From assembly GCF_001426905.1 (NCBI RefSeq), contig NZ_LMFQ01000012.1:1187-65186 (forward strand): 64,000 nucleotides of DNA, read 5' to 3'. The notes under the pieces are model-generated. The model saw only the letters and a list, made by a program, of their open reading frames with translations. It did no database searches and had not been told where the DNA came from. How positions within the stretch are numbered: position 1 is the first letter of the stretch; every line of letters begins with the position of its first letter. Source of the stretch: Caulobacter sp. Root1455 (lineage in GTDB: Bacteria; Pseudomonadota; Alphaproteobacteria; Caulobacterales; Caulobacteraceae). Positions 51,577 to 59,238 of this stretch are shown here, one piece after another. Made by a program: the position numbers and the translations under genes.

Positions 51577-51608
51577 CCGCTCATCCCGGCATTCGCCGGG
51601 ATGAGCGG
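51577..51608. repeat. CATCCCGG-family hairpin between convergent genes
   Basis: CCGCTCATCCCGGC (51577-51590) and GCCGGGATGAGCGG (51595-51608) are a perfect 14-bp stem with an ATTC loop, between the extensin-family and SRPBCC stop codons. Probably a bidirectional terminator. Confidence 0.75.
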
Positions 51609-51622
51609 AATAAAAATTTAGT

Positions 51623-52105
51623 TCAGAACGTCTTGGCCACTTCGGCCAATTGATCGGCGACGATGCCCCAGCCTTCGTGGAAGCCCATCCGCTCGTGGGC
51701 CTCGCGGTCCTCGACCGTCCAGTGGCGGGCGGTGGCGGTGTAGCGGGTCGTGCCGTCGCCCAGGTCCTCGAACTCGACGATCGCGACCATGAACGGCTTG
51801 CCCGACGGGACCCAGGCCGAGCTGAAGGCGTCGGTGAAGACCAGGCGCTTGTTCGGAACGACCTCGAGATAGACGCCGGGATTGGGCACCTCCTCGCCGT
51901 TGGGGCCTTGCATGACGACCAGGCTGGAGCCGCCGGGGCGGATGTCCATCTCGGCGTGCGAGACGGTCCAGGGCTTGGGGCAGAACCACTCGTGCATCCG
52001 CTCGGGCGTCGTCCAGCACTTGAACAGCTTGTCGGCGGGCACGTCGATGATGCGGGTCAGCACCAGTTCGCGGTCGGCGATGGGGGAGGGGGCGGGGGCG
52101 GTCAC
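51623..52105 (-). CDS. SRPBCC (AHSA1-type) domain protein
   Basis: GTG 52105 follows TAGGAG and gives MTAPAPSPIADRELVLTRIIDVPADKLFKCWTTPERMHEWFCPKPWTVSHAEMDIRPGG…GEEVPNPGVYLEVVPNKRLVFTDAFSSAW…VEFEDLGDGTTRYTATARHWTVEDREAHERMGFHEGWGIVADQLAEV. This is a complete AHSA1-family domain of 160 aa, a common hydrophobic-pocket protein. Unlike the copy at 23932 it stands alone with no ArsR partner. Confidence 0.9.
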   Translation of the reverse strand: MTAPAPSPIADRELVLTRIIDVPADKLFKCWTTPERMHEWFCPKPWTVSHAEMDIRPGGSSLVVMQGPNGEEVPNPGVYLEVVPNKRLVFTDAFSSAWVPSGKPFMVAIVEFEDLGDGTTRYTATARHWTVEDREAHERMGFHEGWGIVADQLAEVAKTF

Positions 52106-52310
52106 GGCGTTTCTCCTAAGGGGGGCGTTGTTGTGCCCGAAGGACGACCACGCGGGCGGCGATCCGACATCGCCGGCGAACTTTTGTCGATGCCTGTCCG
52201 TCAATGCCCGGCGCCGATAGCGGCAAGCCGAGGGCCGCCTAGGGTGTTCACCTGATTTACCCCTCGCCTGGACAGTTCAGGCTCCGGCTGGGTCGCCAGG
52301 GAGCTGTCTG

Positions 52311-53045
52311 ATGAAGGTTGCGGTGGTTCTGGGTTGCGCGGTGGCGCTGGCGGCGACAGCCGTACAGGCGAGGGCCGACGATTTGACGTTCCGCATGGGC
52401 ACCTATGTCTGGCTGCCCAGCGTCGAGGGGCCTCTGGGGCTGGAGTCCGACCGGCCGACGCCTGTCGTCGGCGACGGCAACATACTGGATAACCTGCAGT
52501 TTTTCGGTTTCGGGGTCGCCGAGCTCAGCGGCAACCGGTTCGGTGCGCTGGTGGATTTCGCCTATGTCGACATCGGCTTTGGCCATGACGTCGAACTGCC
52601 GCCGCAGATCCCCCTGGAGCCGGACCTCAGCACCAAGGCGATGGTCGGCACGGTGAGCGCCTACTATCGGGTGGTGGACGGCGAAAATTGGGATGTGGAC
52701 CTGACAGGCGGGATCAGGGGGTTCTGGCTCGAGACCGACTTCACGCTCAGCGCGCCCAACACCACGCTGATCGACGCCGGCGGCGACACCAACTGGATCG
52801 ACGGGGTGATCGGCGCGAGGGCCCGAGGCCAGTACGGCCGGTGGGGTCTGACCGGCCAGATCGACAGCGGTTGGGGAAGCGACACCTCCAGCTGGCAGGG
52901 CCAGGCCCTGGTCGAATACGACCTCTCCAACCGCTGGCGGCTGATGGGCGGCTACCGCTACCTGCACCTGGAGAACGACAAGCGCCGGGTCGACGTCGAC
53001 CTCGACCTCAAGGGGCCGCTGTTCGGGTTCACCTATCGGTTCTGA
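52311..53045 (+). CDS. Outer-membrane beta-barrel protein of unknown function
   Basis: The 244-aa protein has a Sec signal (MKVAVVLGCAVALAATAVQARA) and alternating amphipathic strands (FRMGTYVWLPSVEGPLGL, FGFGVAELSGNRFGALVDFAYVDIGFG, AMVGTVSAYYRVVD, WDVDLTGGIRGFWLETDFTL, GVIGARARGQYGRWGLTGQIDSGWGS, GQALVEYDLSNRWRLMGGYRYLHLEN) ending in FTYRF with the C-terminal Phe used by the BAM machine. It is probably an 8- to 10-strand barrel. Function unknown. Confidence 0.85.
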   Translation: MKVAVVLGCAVALAATAVQARADDLTFRMGTYVWLPSVEGPLGLESDRPTPVVGDGNILDNLQFFGFGVAELSGNRFGALVDFAYVDIGFGHDVELPPQIPLEPDLSTKAMVGTVSAYYRVVDGENWDVDLTGGIRGFWLETDFTLSAPNTTLIDAGGDTNWIDGVIGARARGQYGRWGLTGQIDSGWGSDTSSWQGQALVEYDLSNRWRLMGGYRYLHLENDKRRVDVDLDLKGPLFGFTYRF

Positions 53046-53090
53046 GCCGACGCTTGACCTGGACGGGCCCGCGTCCCAATCTGCCCGAAA

Positions 53091-53109
53091 TTCAAACGAT
53101 CGTTTTGAA
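53091..53109. promoter_or_regulatory. Candidate TetR-type operator TTCAAACGATCGTTTTGAA
   Basis: It contains the perfect 12-bp palindrome AAACGATCGTTT (53094-53105) and near-perfect flanks, 21 bases before the SDR start. A related site lies before the beta-oxidation gene at 15733. Confidence 0.5.
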
Positions 53110-53129
53110 AACTTCCGGGAACCGCCGCC

Positions 53130-53915
53130 ATGATCCCTCTCGCCGCCATGACGTCCCTCTTCGACCTCACCGGCAAGGTGGCGATCATCACCGGCAGCTC
53201 GCGCGGCATCGGCAGGGCCATCGCCGAGCGCATGGCCGAGCACGGGGCCAAGGTGGTGATCTCCTCGCGCAAGGCCGGGCCCTGCGACGAGGTCGCCGCG
53301 GCGATCAACTTCAAATGCGGGGCCGGAACGGCGCTCGCGGTCCCGGCCAACATCGCCTCCAAGGAAGATCTCCAGCACCTGGTCGACGAAACCCGGGCGG
53401 TGTTCGGCAAGGTCGACATCTGCGTGTGCAACGCCGCGTCCAACCCCTATTACGGCCCGCTGTCCGGCATCGCCGACGACCAGTTCCGCAAGATCCTCGA
53501 CAACAACATCATCAGCAATCACTGGCTGATCTCGATGGTCGCCCCGGAGATGCGCGAGCGGAAGGACGGGTCGATCATCATCGTCAGTTCGATCGGCGGC
53601 CTGCGCGGCAACGCGGTCATCGGCGCCTACAACATTTCCAAGGCCGCCGACTTCCAGCTGGCCCGCAACCTGGCCCACGAGTTCGGCCCCGACAACGTGC
53701 GGGTCAACTGCATCGCGCCGGGCCTGATCAAGACCGACTTCGCCAAGGCGCTGTGGGACAATCCCGAGACCCTGGAGCGCTCGACCAAGGGCGTGCCGCT
53801 GCGCCGGATCGGCGAGCCCGACGAACTGGCCGGGGCGGCCATCTACCTGGCGTCGAAGGCGGGCAGTTTCATGACCGGACAAGCTCTGGTGGTGGACGGC
53901 GGCGCCACCATCTGA
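53130..53915 (+). CDS. Short-chain dehydrogenase/reductase (SDR)
   Basis: The 261-aa classical SDR has the NAD(P) motif TGKVAIITGSSRGIGRAIAERMAEHGAKVVISSRK, VCNAASNPYYGPLSG (NNAG equivalent), the catalytic Ser in IIIVSSIGGLRGNAVIGAYNISKAA (Y-x-x-x-K) and PGLIKTDFAKALW. It ends AGSFMTGQALVVDGGATI. The type is close to SDRs found with fatty-acid or acyl-CoA metabolism. ATG 53130 or 53148 are both possible; the second gives MTSLFDLTGK. A candidate operator precedes it. Confidence 0.92.
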   Translation: MIPLAAMTSLFDLTGKVAIITGSSRGIGRAIAERMAEHGAKVVISSRKAGPCDEVAAAINFKCGAGTALAVPANIASKEDLQHLVDETRAVFGKVDICVCNAASNPYYGPLSGIADDQFRKILDNNIISNHWLISMVAPEMRERKDGSIIIVSSIGGLRGNAVIGAYNISKAADFQLARNLAHEFGPDNVRVNCIAPGLIKTDFAKALWDNPETLERSTKGVPLRRIGEPDELAGAAIYLASKAGSFMTGQALVVDGGATI

Positions 53916-54068
53916 GCGTCGCCATAAAACCGAGCGCGCGACGTGAACGGGGGGATTTTTTGCCCCATTTTCCGCTATTTCTCGATAGAATATCGCATTC
54001 CGTGGATCTTTAACTTTGGATACAGGTCGTTTTTGTATCTTGCCGCGGTTCACCAGGAAAACCACGGC
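53916..54068. promoter_or_regulatory. AT-rich promoter region of the histidine kinase gene
   Basis: The 150 bases are noticeably richer in A+T than the surroundings, with runs such as GGGATTTTTTGCCCC and TTTTTGTATCTTG. The upstream reading of the kinase frame here lacks family similarity, so this is more likely its promoter than coding. No clear consensus is assigned. Confidence 0.4.
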
Positions 54069-56633
54069 TTGCGGCGTTACGTTCTGTTCCTCGCGGCGAT
54101 CGCAACCCTGTTGGCCGGACCCGGCGGCGCGGCCCTAGCCCGGTCGCCGCAGTCGGCCAAGCTGGACGCCCTGTATCGCGAAATCAGCCGCGACGAGATC
54201 AAGCCGCCCACGCGCGAGAACGACGACATCGAGCGGGTCGGACGCCGGGCGCTGAAGCAGCATGGCGACAAGCGCCTGTATGGCCTGTGGTCGGTGCTCT
54301 ACGCCTACAAGAGCAACCAGGTGCAGCCCCAGTTCGACGACTGGAGCCGCCGCGTGCGTCGCCTGGCCGTGGCCGAGGACGACGCCGAGCTGTTGAACCT
54401 GGTCGACCTGCTGACCACGGCCTATCGCCACGAGTCGGGCGGCTTCCGCACTTTCAACGAGGCCGACTGGGTCCGCTATCTCGAGCGCTCGGGTCCGAAC
54501 ATCCGGATGATGGCGGCCATCGAGCGAATCCGCACCCTGGGCCGTTCGGGCCAGTGGGCCGACGCCTCGCGACTGGCGGCCGAGGCGATGGGCCAGATGG
54601 AACGCAAGGGTTCGATCGCCCGGCCGCTGCTGGCCGAGGCCCATCAGGTGCACTCCTACACCCTGTCCTACATCGGCGATAAGGAGGGCTCGCTCGACCA
54701 TATGAGCACGGCCGCGCGCCTGGACGAGGGCAACGCCTTCTACATGCGCAAGGTCGAGCGCATCTACGACATCGCCTACACCGCCGCCGAGGTGGGCGAG
54801 CTGGACGCCGCCGAGCACTTCGCCGGCGTGCACCACCATATGACCCAGGCGGCCGGCGACCCGGACCTGAAGACCTGGGATCGTTATCTCTGCGCCCGCA
54901 TCGCCAACGAGCGGCGCGCGCCGGGGCGGATCCTGGACTGCCTGGACTCGGGCGCGTTCGAGATCGACCACCCGACCAACCGCCTGACCGGCCTGAGTCT
55001 GCGGCTGCGCGCCCAGGCCGAAGCCGAGCGCGGCGACGCGGCCAGGGCCAAGGCCGACCTCGACGTGATCCGCGCCATCCCCATCGAGACCCTGGAGCGC
55101 GATCCCCAGGCCGAGCGGCTGATCAGCGCCTATATCGCCCTGGCCGAACATCGCGGCGAGGACGCCTTCCGCCTGCTCGACCAATGGCGCCGGCAGGACC
55201 ACGAGAAGACCCAGGCGGCCCTGTCGCGCAACGGGGCCCAGATGGCCTCGGCGCTGGAGACCGAGCTGAAGTCCAAGCGCGACGAAAGCCGCCGCCTGAC
55301 CGCCGAGGTCGAACTCAACCGCCGTCTGGCCCACGCCTCGATCGTCATCGCCATGCTGCTGGGCGTGCTGGTGCTGGGCGGGATCGCCTGGGGCGTCTAT
55401 CTGCGCCGGGCCTCGGAGCGGTTGAAGGAGGCGCGTGGTCGGGCCGAGGCGGCCAACGAGGCCAAGTCCGCCTTCCTGGCCGTGATGAGCCACGAGCTGC
55501 GCACGCCGCTGAACGGCATGCTGGGCATGGCCCAGGCCCTGCGCGGCGAGACCCTGAACGCCCGCCAGCGCGAGCAGGTGGAGCTGATGATCGACAGCGG
55601 CGACACGCTGTTGGTGCTGCTCAACGACATTCTGGACCTGTCGAAGATCGAGGCCGGCAAGCTGGAGATCGCCCCCACGGCCGGCGACCTCGTCGGGGTC
55701 TGCGCCCGCCTGGTGGGCGGCTATCAGCCTACGGCGCGCGAGAAGGGCGTCGATCTGACCTTCACCGTGGCCGGCGAGCCGCCGCCGATGTTGCTGTTCG
55801 ACGCCGTACGGGTTCGCCAGTGCCTGGCCAACCTGCTGTCCAACGCCCTGAAGTTCACGGTGGTCGGTCGGGTCGACGTGACCCTGGCCTGGGCGCCCGA
55901 TCCCCAGACGGGGCGCACGGTGGTGACCTTGACCGTCAGCGACACCGGCATCGGCATGGGCCAGGCCACCCTGTCCAAGCTGTTCGGGGCCTTCACCCAG
56001 GCCGATGCCTCGACCACCCGCACGTTCGGCGGCACGGGCCTGGGCCTGAACATCACCCGCCGGCTGGCCGAGCTGATGGACGGCGAGATCCTGGTCGACA
56101 GCCGGGAGGGCGGGGGCTCGACCTTCACGCTCGGCTTCCAGGTCGATGTCTCGAGCGCGGGAGCGACCGAGACGGCCGCCGCGGCGTTCGGCGTTCCGGA
56201 CGAGGACGAGGCGCTCTCGCCCCTGCACGGCCGCCGGGTGCTGGTGGTCGACGACCATCCGGTCAACCGCCGGGTCATCAAGCTGTTCCTGGCTCCGTTC
56301 GACTGCGACCTGGTCGAGGTCGAGAACGGCCGCCAGGCCCTGGAGGCGTTGGAGGCCGAGCCCTTCGACCTGGTGCTGATGGACGTCAACATGCCGGTGA
56401 TGGACGGGCTGGAGGCCACGCGCCGCCTGCGCCGCGATCCGCGCTGGGCCGCCTTGCCGGTCATCGCCCTGACCGCCGACGTCATGCGGACCCAGATCGA
56501 CACCTGCATCGAGGCCGGCATGGACGCCCACATCGCCAAGCCGATCGACCTGCGCGACCTGCTGTCGGTGCTGGTCCAGGTGCTGGACAGGCAGGGCGCG
56601 ACCCAGGCCGCCGCCGAAACCGTCAGCGCCTAG
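54069..56633 (+). CDS. Hybrid sensor histidine kinase with periplasmic TPR-like sensor
   Basis: TTG 54069, after AGGAAAA, gives a Sec signal (MRRYVLFLAAIATLLAGPGGAALA). Residues about 30-415 form a helical, TPR-like sensor; a membrane segment follows (about 422-444, ASIVIAMLLGVLVLGGIAWGVYL). The kinase has the H box SHELRTPLNG with His475, N box LANLLSNALKFT, G1 SDTGIGMG, F box LFGAFTQAD and G2 GGTGLGLNIT. A receiver domain (LVVDDHPVNRR…LVLMDVNMPVMDG, phospho-Asp772, Lys in HIAKPID) ends the 854-aa chain. Output partner (an HPt protein) is not local. The signal sensed is unknown. Confidence 0.9.
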   Translation: MRRYVLFLAAIATLLAGPGGAALARSPQSAKLDALYREISRDEIKPPTRENDDIERVGRRALKQHGDKRLYGLWSVLYAYKSNQVQPQFDDWSRRVRRLAVAEDDAELLNLVDLLTTAYRHESGGFRTFNEADWVRYLERSGPNIRMMAAIERIRTLGRSGQWADASRLAAEAMGQMERKGSIARPLLAEAHQVHSYTLSYIGDKEGSLDHMSTAARLDEGNAFYMRKVERIYDIAYTAAEVGELDAAEHFAGVHHHMTQAAGDPDLKTWDRYLCARIANERRAPGRILDCLDSGAFEIDHPTNRLTGLSLRLRAQAEAERGDAARAKADLDVIRAIPIETLERDPQAERLISAYIALAEHRGEDAFRLLDQWRRQDHEKTQAALSRNGAQMASALETELKSKRDESRRLTAEVELNRRLAHASIVIAMLLGVLVLGGIAWGVYLRRASERLKEARGRAEAANEAKSAFLAVMSHELRTPLNGMLGMAQALRGETLNARQREQVELMIDSGDTLLVLLNDILDLSKIEAGKLEIAPTAGDLVGVCARLVGGYQPTAREKGVDLTFTVAGEPPPMLLFDAVRVRQCLANLLSNALKFTVVGRVDVTLAWAPDPQTGRTVVTLTVSDTGIGMGQATLSKLFGAFTQADASTTRTFGGTGLGLNITRRLAELMDGEILVDSREGGGSTFTLGFQVDVSSAGATETAAAAFGVPDEDEALSPLHGRRVLVVDDHPVNRRVIKLFLAPFDCDLVEVENGRQALEALEAEPFDLVLMDVNMPVMDGLEATRRLRRDPRWAALPVIALTADVMRTQIDTCIEAGMDAHIAKPIDLRDLLSVLVQVLDRQGATQAAAETVSA

Positions 56634-57256
56634 AGCCTTTCCCGACCTGATCGCGCCGGACGGCCAAGGCCGCCGCGCAGATAGAGCTCGATCAGGATCA
56701 GGTTCGGGATCCACGCCAGGAACGATGAGGCGCGATAGGCGTCCAGCGGCGCCATCCCCAGCATCGGCAGCACCACGATGTAGATCCGCAGGGTGACCGC
56801 GGCGAAGGTCATGGCGAAGGAGCGCAGCATCCAGGCCCGGTGGTCGTCGAAGCGGCGCGCCATCGCCAGGCGCCAGCCCTGGAGGTTGGCCGTGATCCAG
56901 CAGATGGCCAGGCTGGCGAAGCCGACCGTCGCGATGGGGCCGGCCGTCGTACCGAAGGCCATGACCAGGCCGCCGATCCCGCCGGCCAGGCAGCCGACCA
57001 CGTAGACGCGTCCCAACGTCCGATGCAGGGCGGGAAGGCGCCGCCGGACCCAGGGCAGGAACTGGATCGGCCCGACCAGCAGCGCCGTCGCCGCTCCGGC
57101 CACATGCACGTCCAGCCACGGCCGCGCGAACAGGTTGGCCAGGATGTCGGGCGACAGCAGCCCGACGCGCGGCAGGTAACGGTAGGAAAACAGCGCCACC
57201 GCCGCGCTCATCAGCGCATACAGGGTCCAGAGGCTCCAGGTCAGGCGTCGGGTCAT
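56630..57256 (-). CDS. DUF2306-type membrane protein
   Basis: The 208-aa protein starts at ATG 57256 after GGAGA and has six or so membrane segments: WSLWTLYALMSAAVALFSYRYL, VHVAGAATALLVGPIQFLPWVRRRLPALHRTLGRVYVVGCLAGGIGGLVMAF, GFASLAICWITANLQGWRLAMARRFDDHRAWMLRSFAMTFAAVTLRIYIVVLPML. The HRTLGRVYV and DDHRAWMLRSFAMTFAAVTLR motifs, with conserved His and Arg, are those of DUF2306. The divergent LytTR gene is a possible regulator. Confidence 0.85.
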   Translation of the reverse strand: MTRRLTWSLWTLYALMSAAVALFSYRYLPRVGLLSPDILANLFARPWLDVHVAGAATALLVGPIQFLPWVRRRLPALHRTLGRVYVVGCLAGGIGGLVMAFGTTAGPIATVGFASLAICWITANLQGWRLAMARRFDDHRAWMLRSFAMTFAAVTLRIYIVVLPMLGMAPLDAYRASSFLAWIPNLILIELYLRGGLGRPARSGRERL

Positions 57257-57392
57257 GCGGATCTCCAGGGTTTGGCGGAGATTGCGAAGGTCGCCGACCG
57301 GCGCTAGGCGAGGTTGCGTGAGCGGCGTCAATTCTGCGCGAACGGGACGGCGGCGGCCATTTGCTGGGTTGGGGGCGATTTTCGGGGTGACG

Positions 57393-58154
57393 ATGCGGGC
57401 TGACCCACGAGCGACCGTCAAGCGCGGGGCGGCGGACCTGGCGCTGCTGCTGGCGATCGGCCTGTTCATGGGCACGGTCGGGCCGTACGGCACCGACGGC
57501 CTGCCGCCGCGCCAAGTCTATGTCTACTGGCTGCTGTGCATCGTCGGGGGCGGGCTGATCGGCGTCGCCGTCGACGAGACGATCGGGCGGCGGGCGCCGG
57601 GGTTCTGGCGCCGGCTGCTGGCCACCACCGTGCTGATGACGCCGCCGACCACCCTGCTCGTGATGGCGGCGGGTCATGTCGTGGCGGGTGGAGCGCTGAG
57701 TCTGGCGCGCTATTGGCCGCTGCTGTGGCAGGTGTTCCTGATCTCCATTCCGGTCATGGCGATCCGGGCCCTGGTCTGGCGGCGGCCGCCGCCCGTGGTC
57801 GAGACCCGGGTCGTCGTCACGCCGCCCCTGCCGGAAGCCGAGGCGGCCTTCCGCCGCCGGCTGTCGGCGCGGCGAAGGGCGGCGCGGTTGATCGCCATCG
57901 AGGCCGACGACCACTATCTGCGCGTCCACACCGACGCGGGGTCGGAGATGATCACCCTGCGCCTCGCCGTCGCCCTGGACGAGCTGTCGGGCGCGCACGG
58001 CTTTCAGACCCATCGTTCGTGGTGGGTGGCGGCCGAGGCGATCGAGGGCGCGCGCTGGCGGCGCGGCGGCGGCGAGCTGCGCCTGGCCGGCGGCCTGACC
58101 GCTCCGGTCAGCCGGAGCCACGCGGCCACCGTCAAGGCGGCCGGCTGGTTCTAG
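57393..58154 (+). CDS. LytTR-domain transcriptional regulator with membrane segments
   Basis: The 253-aa protein has four membrane segments in its first 150 residues (ALLLAIGLFMGTVG, VYVYWLLCIVGGGLIGVAV, LLATTVLMTPPTTLLVMAAGHVV, LLWQVFLISIPVMAIRAL) and a C-terminal LytTR DNA-binding domain (LIAIEADDHYLRVHTDAGSEMITLRLAVALDELSGAHGFQTHRSWWVAAEAIEGARWRRGGGELRLAGGLTAPVSRSHAATVKAAGWF). Membrane-bound LytTR regulators often pair with a small membrane protein that inhibits them. The divergent DUF2306 gene could be target or partner. ATG 57393 or GTG 57387. Confidence 0.88.
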   Translation: MRADPRATVKRGAADLALLLAIGLFMGTVGPYGTDGLPPRQVYVYWLLCIVGGGLIGVAVDETIGRRAPGFWRRLLATTVLMTPPTTLLVMAAGHVVAGGALSLARYWPLLWQVFLISIPVMAIRALVWRRPPPVVETRVVVTPPLPEAEAAFRRRLSARRRAARLIAIEADDHYLRVHTDAGSEMITLRLAVALDELSGAHGFQTHRSWWVAAEAIEGARWRRGGGELRLAGGLTAPVSRSHAATVKAAGWF

Positions 58155-58250
58155 AGCAAGCCGCGCGATCGCGCGGATCGCTCGAGGTTTTCGTTTTCGC
58201 ATCGCTTTCGCGGAAAACCGGTCGCCACTTTTCCGCGCGATGCTCTAGGC
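58154..58250. repeat. AGAGC…GCTCT palindromic repeat
   Basis: AGAGCAAGCCGCGCG and the reverse partner CGCGCGATGCTCT enclose stems CGGTTTTCCGCG-type. It lies between convergent genes and belongs with the repeats at 1155 and 23871. Confidence 0.55.
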
Positions 58251-58685
58251 GGGCAGCGCCGCGGGGTCGGTGATCCCGAACAGCGACCGCATCTGGTGAC
58301 GCTGATCCAGCAGGTCTTCCAGGCTGTACTTGTCGAGCACCGCCATGAAGGCCGCCGTCGCCTCGTTCAGGACGCGGGGCAGGGTGCAGGCGGGCGCGAT
58401 CACGCAGCCGTCGCAGTCGACCAGCTGGAACCCCTCCTCGGTCTGGCGCACCACCTGGCCGATGCTGATCTGGTCGGCGGGCCGGGCCAGGGCGACGCCG
58501 CCGCCCCGACCGCGCACGGTGCGCACGAAGCCGGCCTTGCCCAGGTCCTGCACCACCTTCATCAGATGGTTCTGCGAGATCTTGTAGAGGCCAGCGATCT
58601 CGCCGATCGACGACAGGCCGTCGTCGCGCGCCGCCAGGTGCAGCAGCACCCGCATGGCGTAGTCGGTGTAGCGCGTCAGGCGCAT
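58245..58685 (-). CDS. Rrf2-family Fe-S regulator, NsrR-like
   Basis: The 146-aa protein has the Rrf2 HTH (MRLTRYTDYAMRVLLHLAARDDGLSSIGEIAGLYKISQNHLMKVVQDLGKAGFVRTVRGRGGGVALARP) and the cysteine motif near 91-100: Cys91-Asp-Gly-Cys94-Val-Ile-Ala-Pro-Ala-Cys100. This resembles the NsrR cluster ligands, though the first spacing is C-x2-C, not C-x5-C. NsrR senses nitric oxide by loss of its cluster. The divergent haemoglobin genes and a GATGC-N9-GCATC dyad between make NO control very likely. Confidence 0.88.
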   Translation of the reverse strand: MRLTRYTDYAMRVLLHLAARDDGLSSIGEIAGLYKISQNHLMKVVQDLGKAGFVRTVRGRGGGVALARPADQISIGQVVRQTEEGFQLVDCDGCVIAPACTLPRVLNEATAAFMAVLDKYSLEDLLDQRHQMRSLFGITDPAALPA

Positions 58686-58762
58686 CGGAACTCCAGCCGC
58701 CGCCGCCTAAGGGCGATTACGTATAACAAGTATTTCTATTGCATGTTTTGAGGGTGGCTCAT

Positions 58763-58784
58763 AGATGCACTTGATAAGCATCAA
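58763..58784. promoter_or_regulatory. Candidate NsrR operator
   Basis: GATGC (58764-58768) and GCATC (58778-58782) with 9 bases between, in AGATGCACTTGATAAGCATCAA. The arms and spacing match the known NsrR consensus of inverted GATGC/GCATC elements. It lies 17 bases before the truncated haemoglobin start. Confidence 0.7.
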
Positions 58785-58798
58785 TTAGGCCTCCCGCC

Positions 58799-59206
58799 AT
58801 GGACCCCCGTCAATCCGCCGAGATCGAAGCCGTGCTGCCGGCGCTGTTGGAGCGCTTCTACGCCCGCGTGCGTCAGGACGCCGAACTGGGTCCGGTGTTC
58901 AATGATGCGATCGGCGACTGGGATCATCACCTGGGCGTCCTGACCGACTTCTGGTCGTCGGTGATGCTGGCCAGCGGCCGCTACAAGGGCAATCCGATGC
59001 AGGCCCACATGCGGCACGGCGCCCGGATCCACCCGGAGATGTTCGAGCGCTGGCTGGCGATCTGGACCGAGACCACCGACGAGATGGTCTCGCCGCCGGT
59101 CGCCGCCGACATGCAGGCCAAGGCCGCCCGCATCGCCCAGAGCCTGAACCTGGCCATCACCTTCCGCCTGCCCAAGGCCGAACCTGTCCAACCCGCGGTC
59201 TCCTGA
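58799..59206 (+). CDS. Group III truncated haemoglobin
   Basis: The 135-aa protein has the group III pattern LPALLERFYARVRQDAELGPVFNDAIGDWDHHLGVLTDFWSSVMLASGRYKGNPMQAHMRHGARIHPEMFERWLAIWTETTDEM. The proximal His is expected in AHMRHGARIHPEMF, and Trp (DWD, FWSS) are typical. The family binds oxygen, NO or other small ligands. It is 32 bases ahead of the flavohaemoglobin gene and likely co-transcribed from the NsrR-controlled promoter. Confidence 0.92.
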   Translation: MDPRQSAEIEAVLPALLERFYARVRQDAELGPVFNDAIGDWDHHLGVLTDFWSSVMLASGRYKGNPMQAHMRHGARIHPEMFERWLAIWTETTDEMVSPPVAADMQAKAARIAQSLNLAITFRLPKAEPVQPAVS

Positions 59207-59238
59207 CCGCGCCCACTACCCAAACACGGAGAAACACT

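Noticed and set aside
54135-58202. 1355-codon open frame on the minus strand across the kinase, DUF2306 and LytTR genes
   Set aside because: It is a composition-driven shadow: low-complexity Arg/Gly/Leu/Gln-rich product, no ribosome site, and it overlaps three genes with clear domains.
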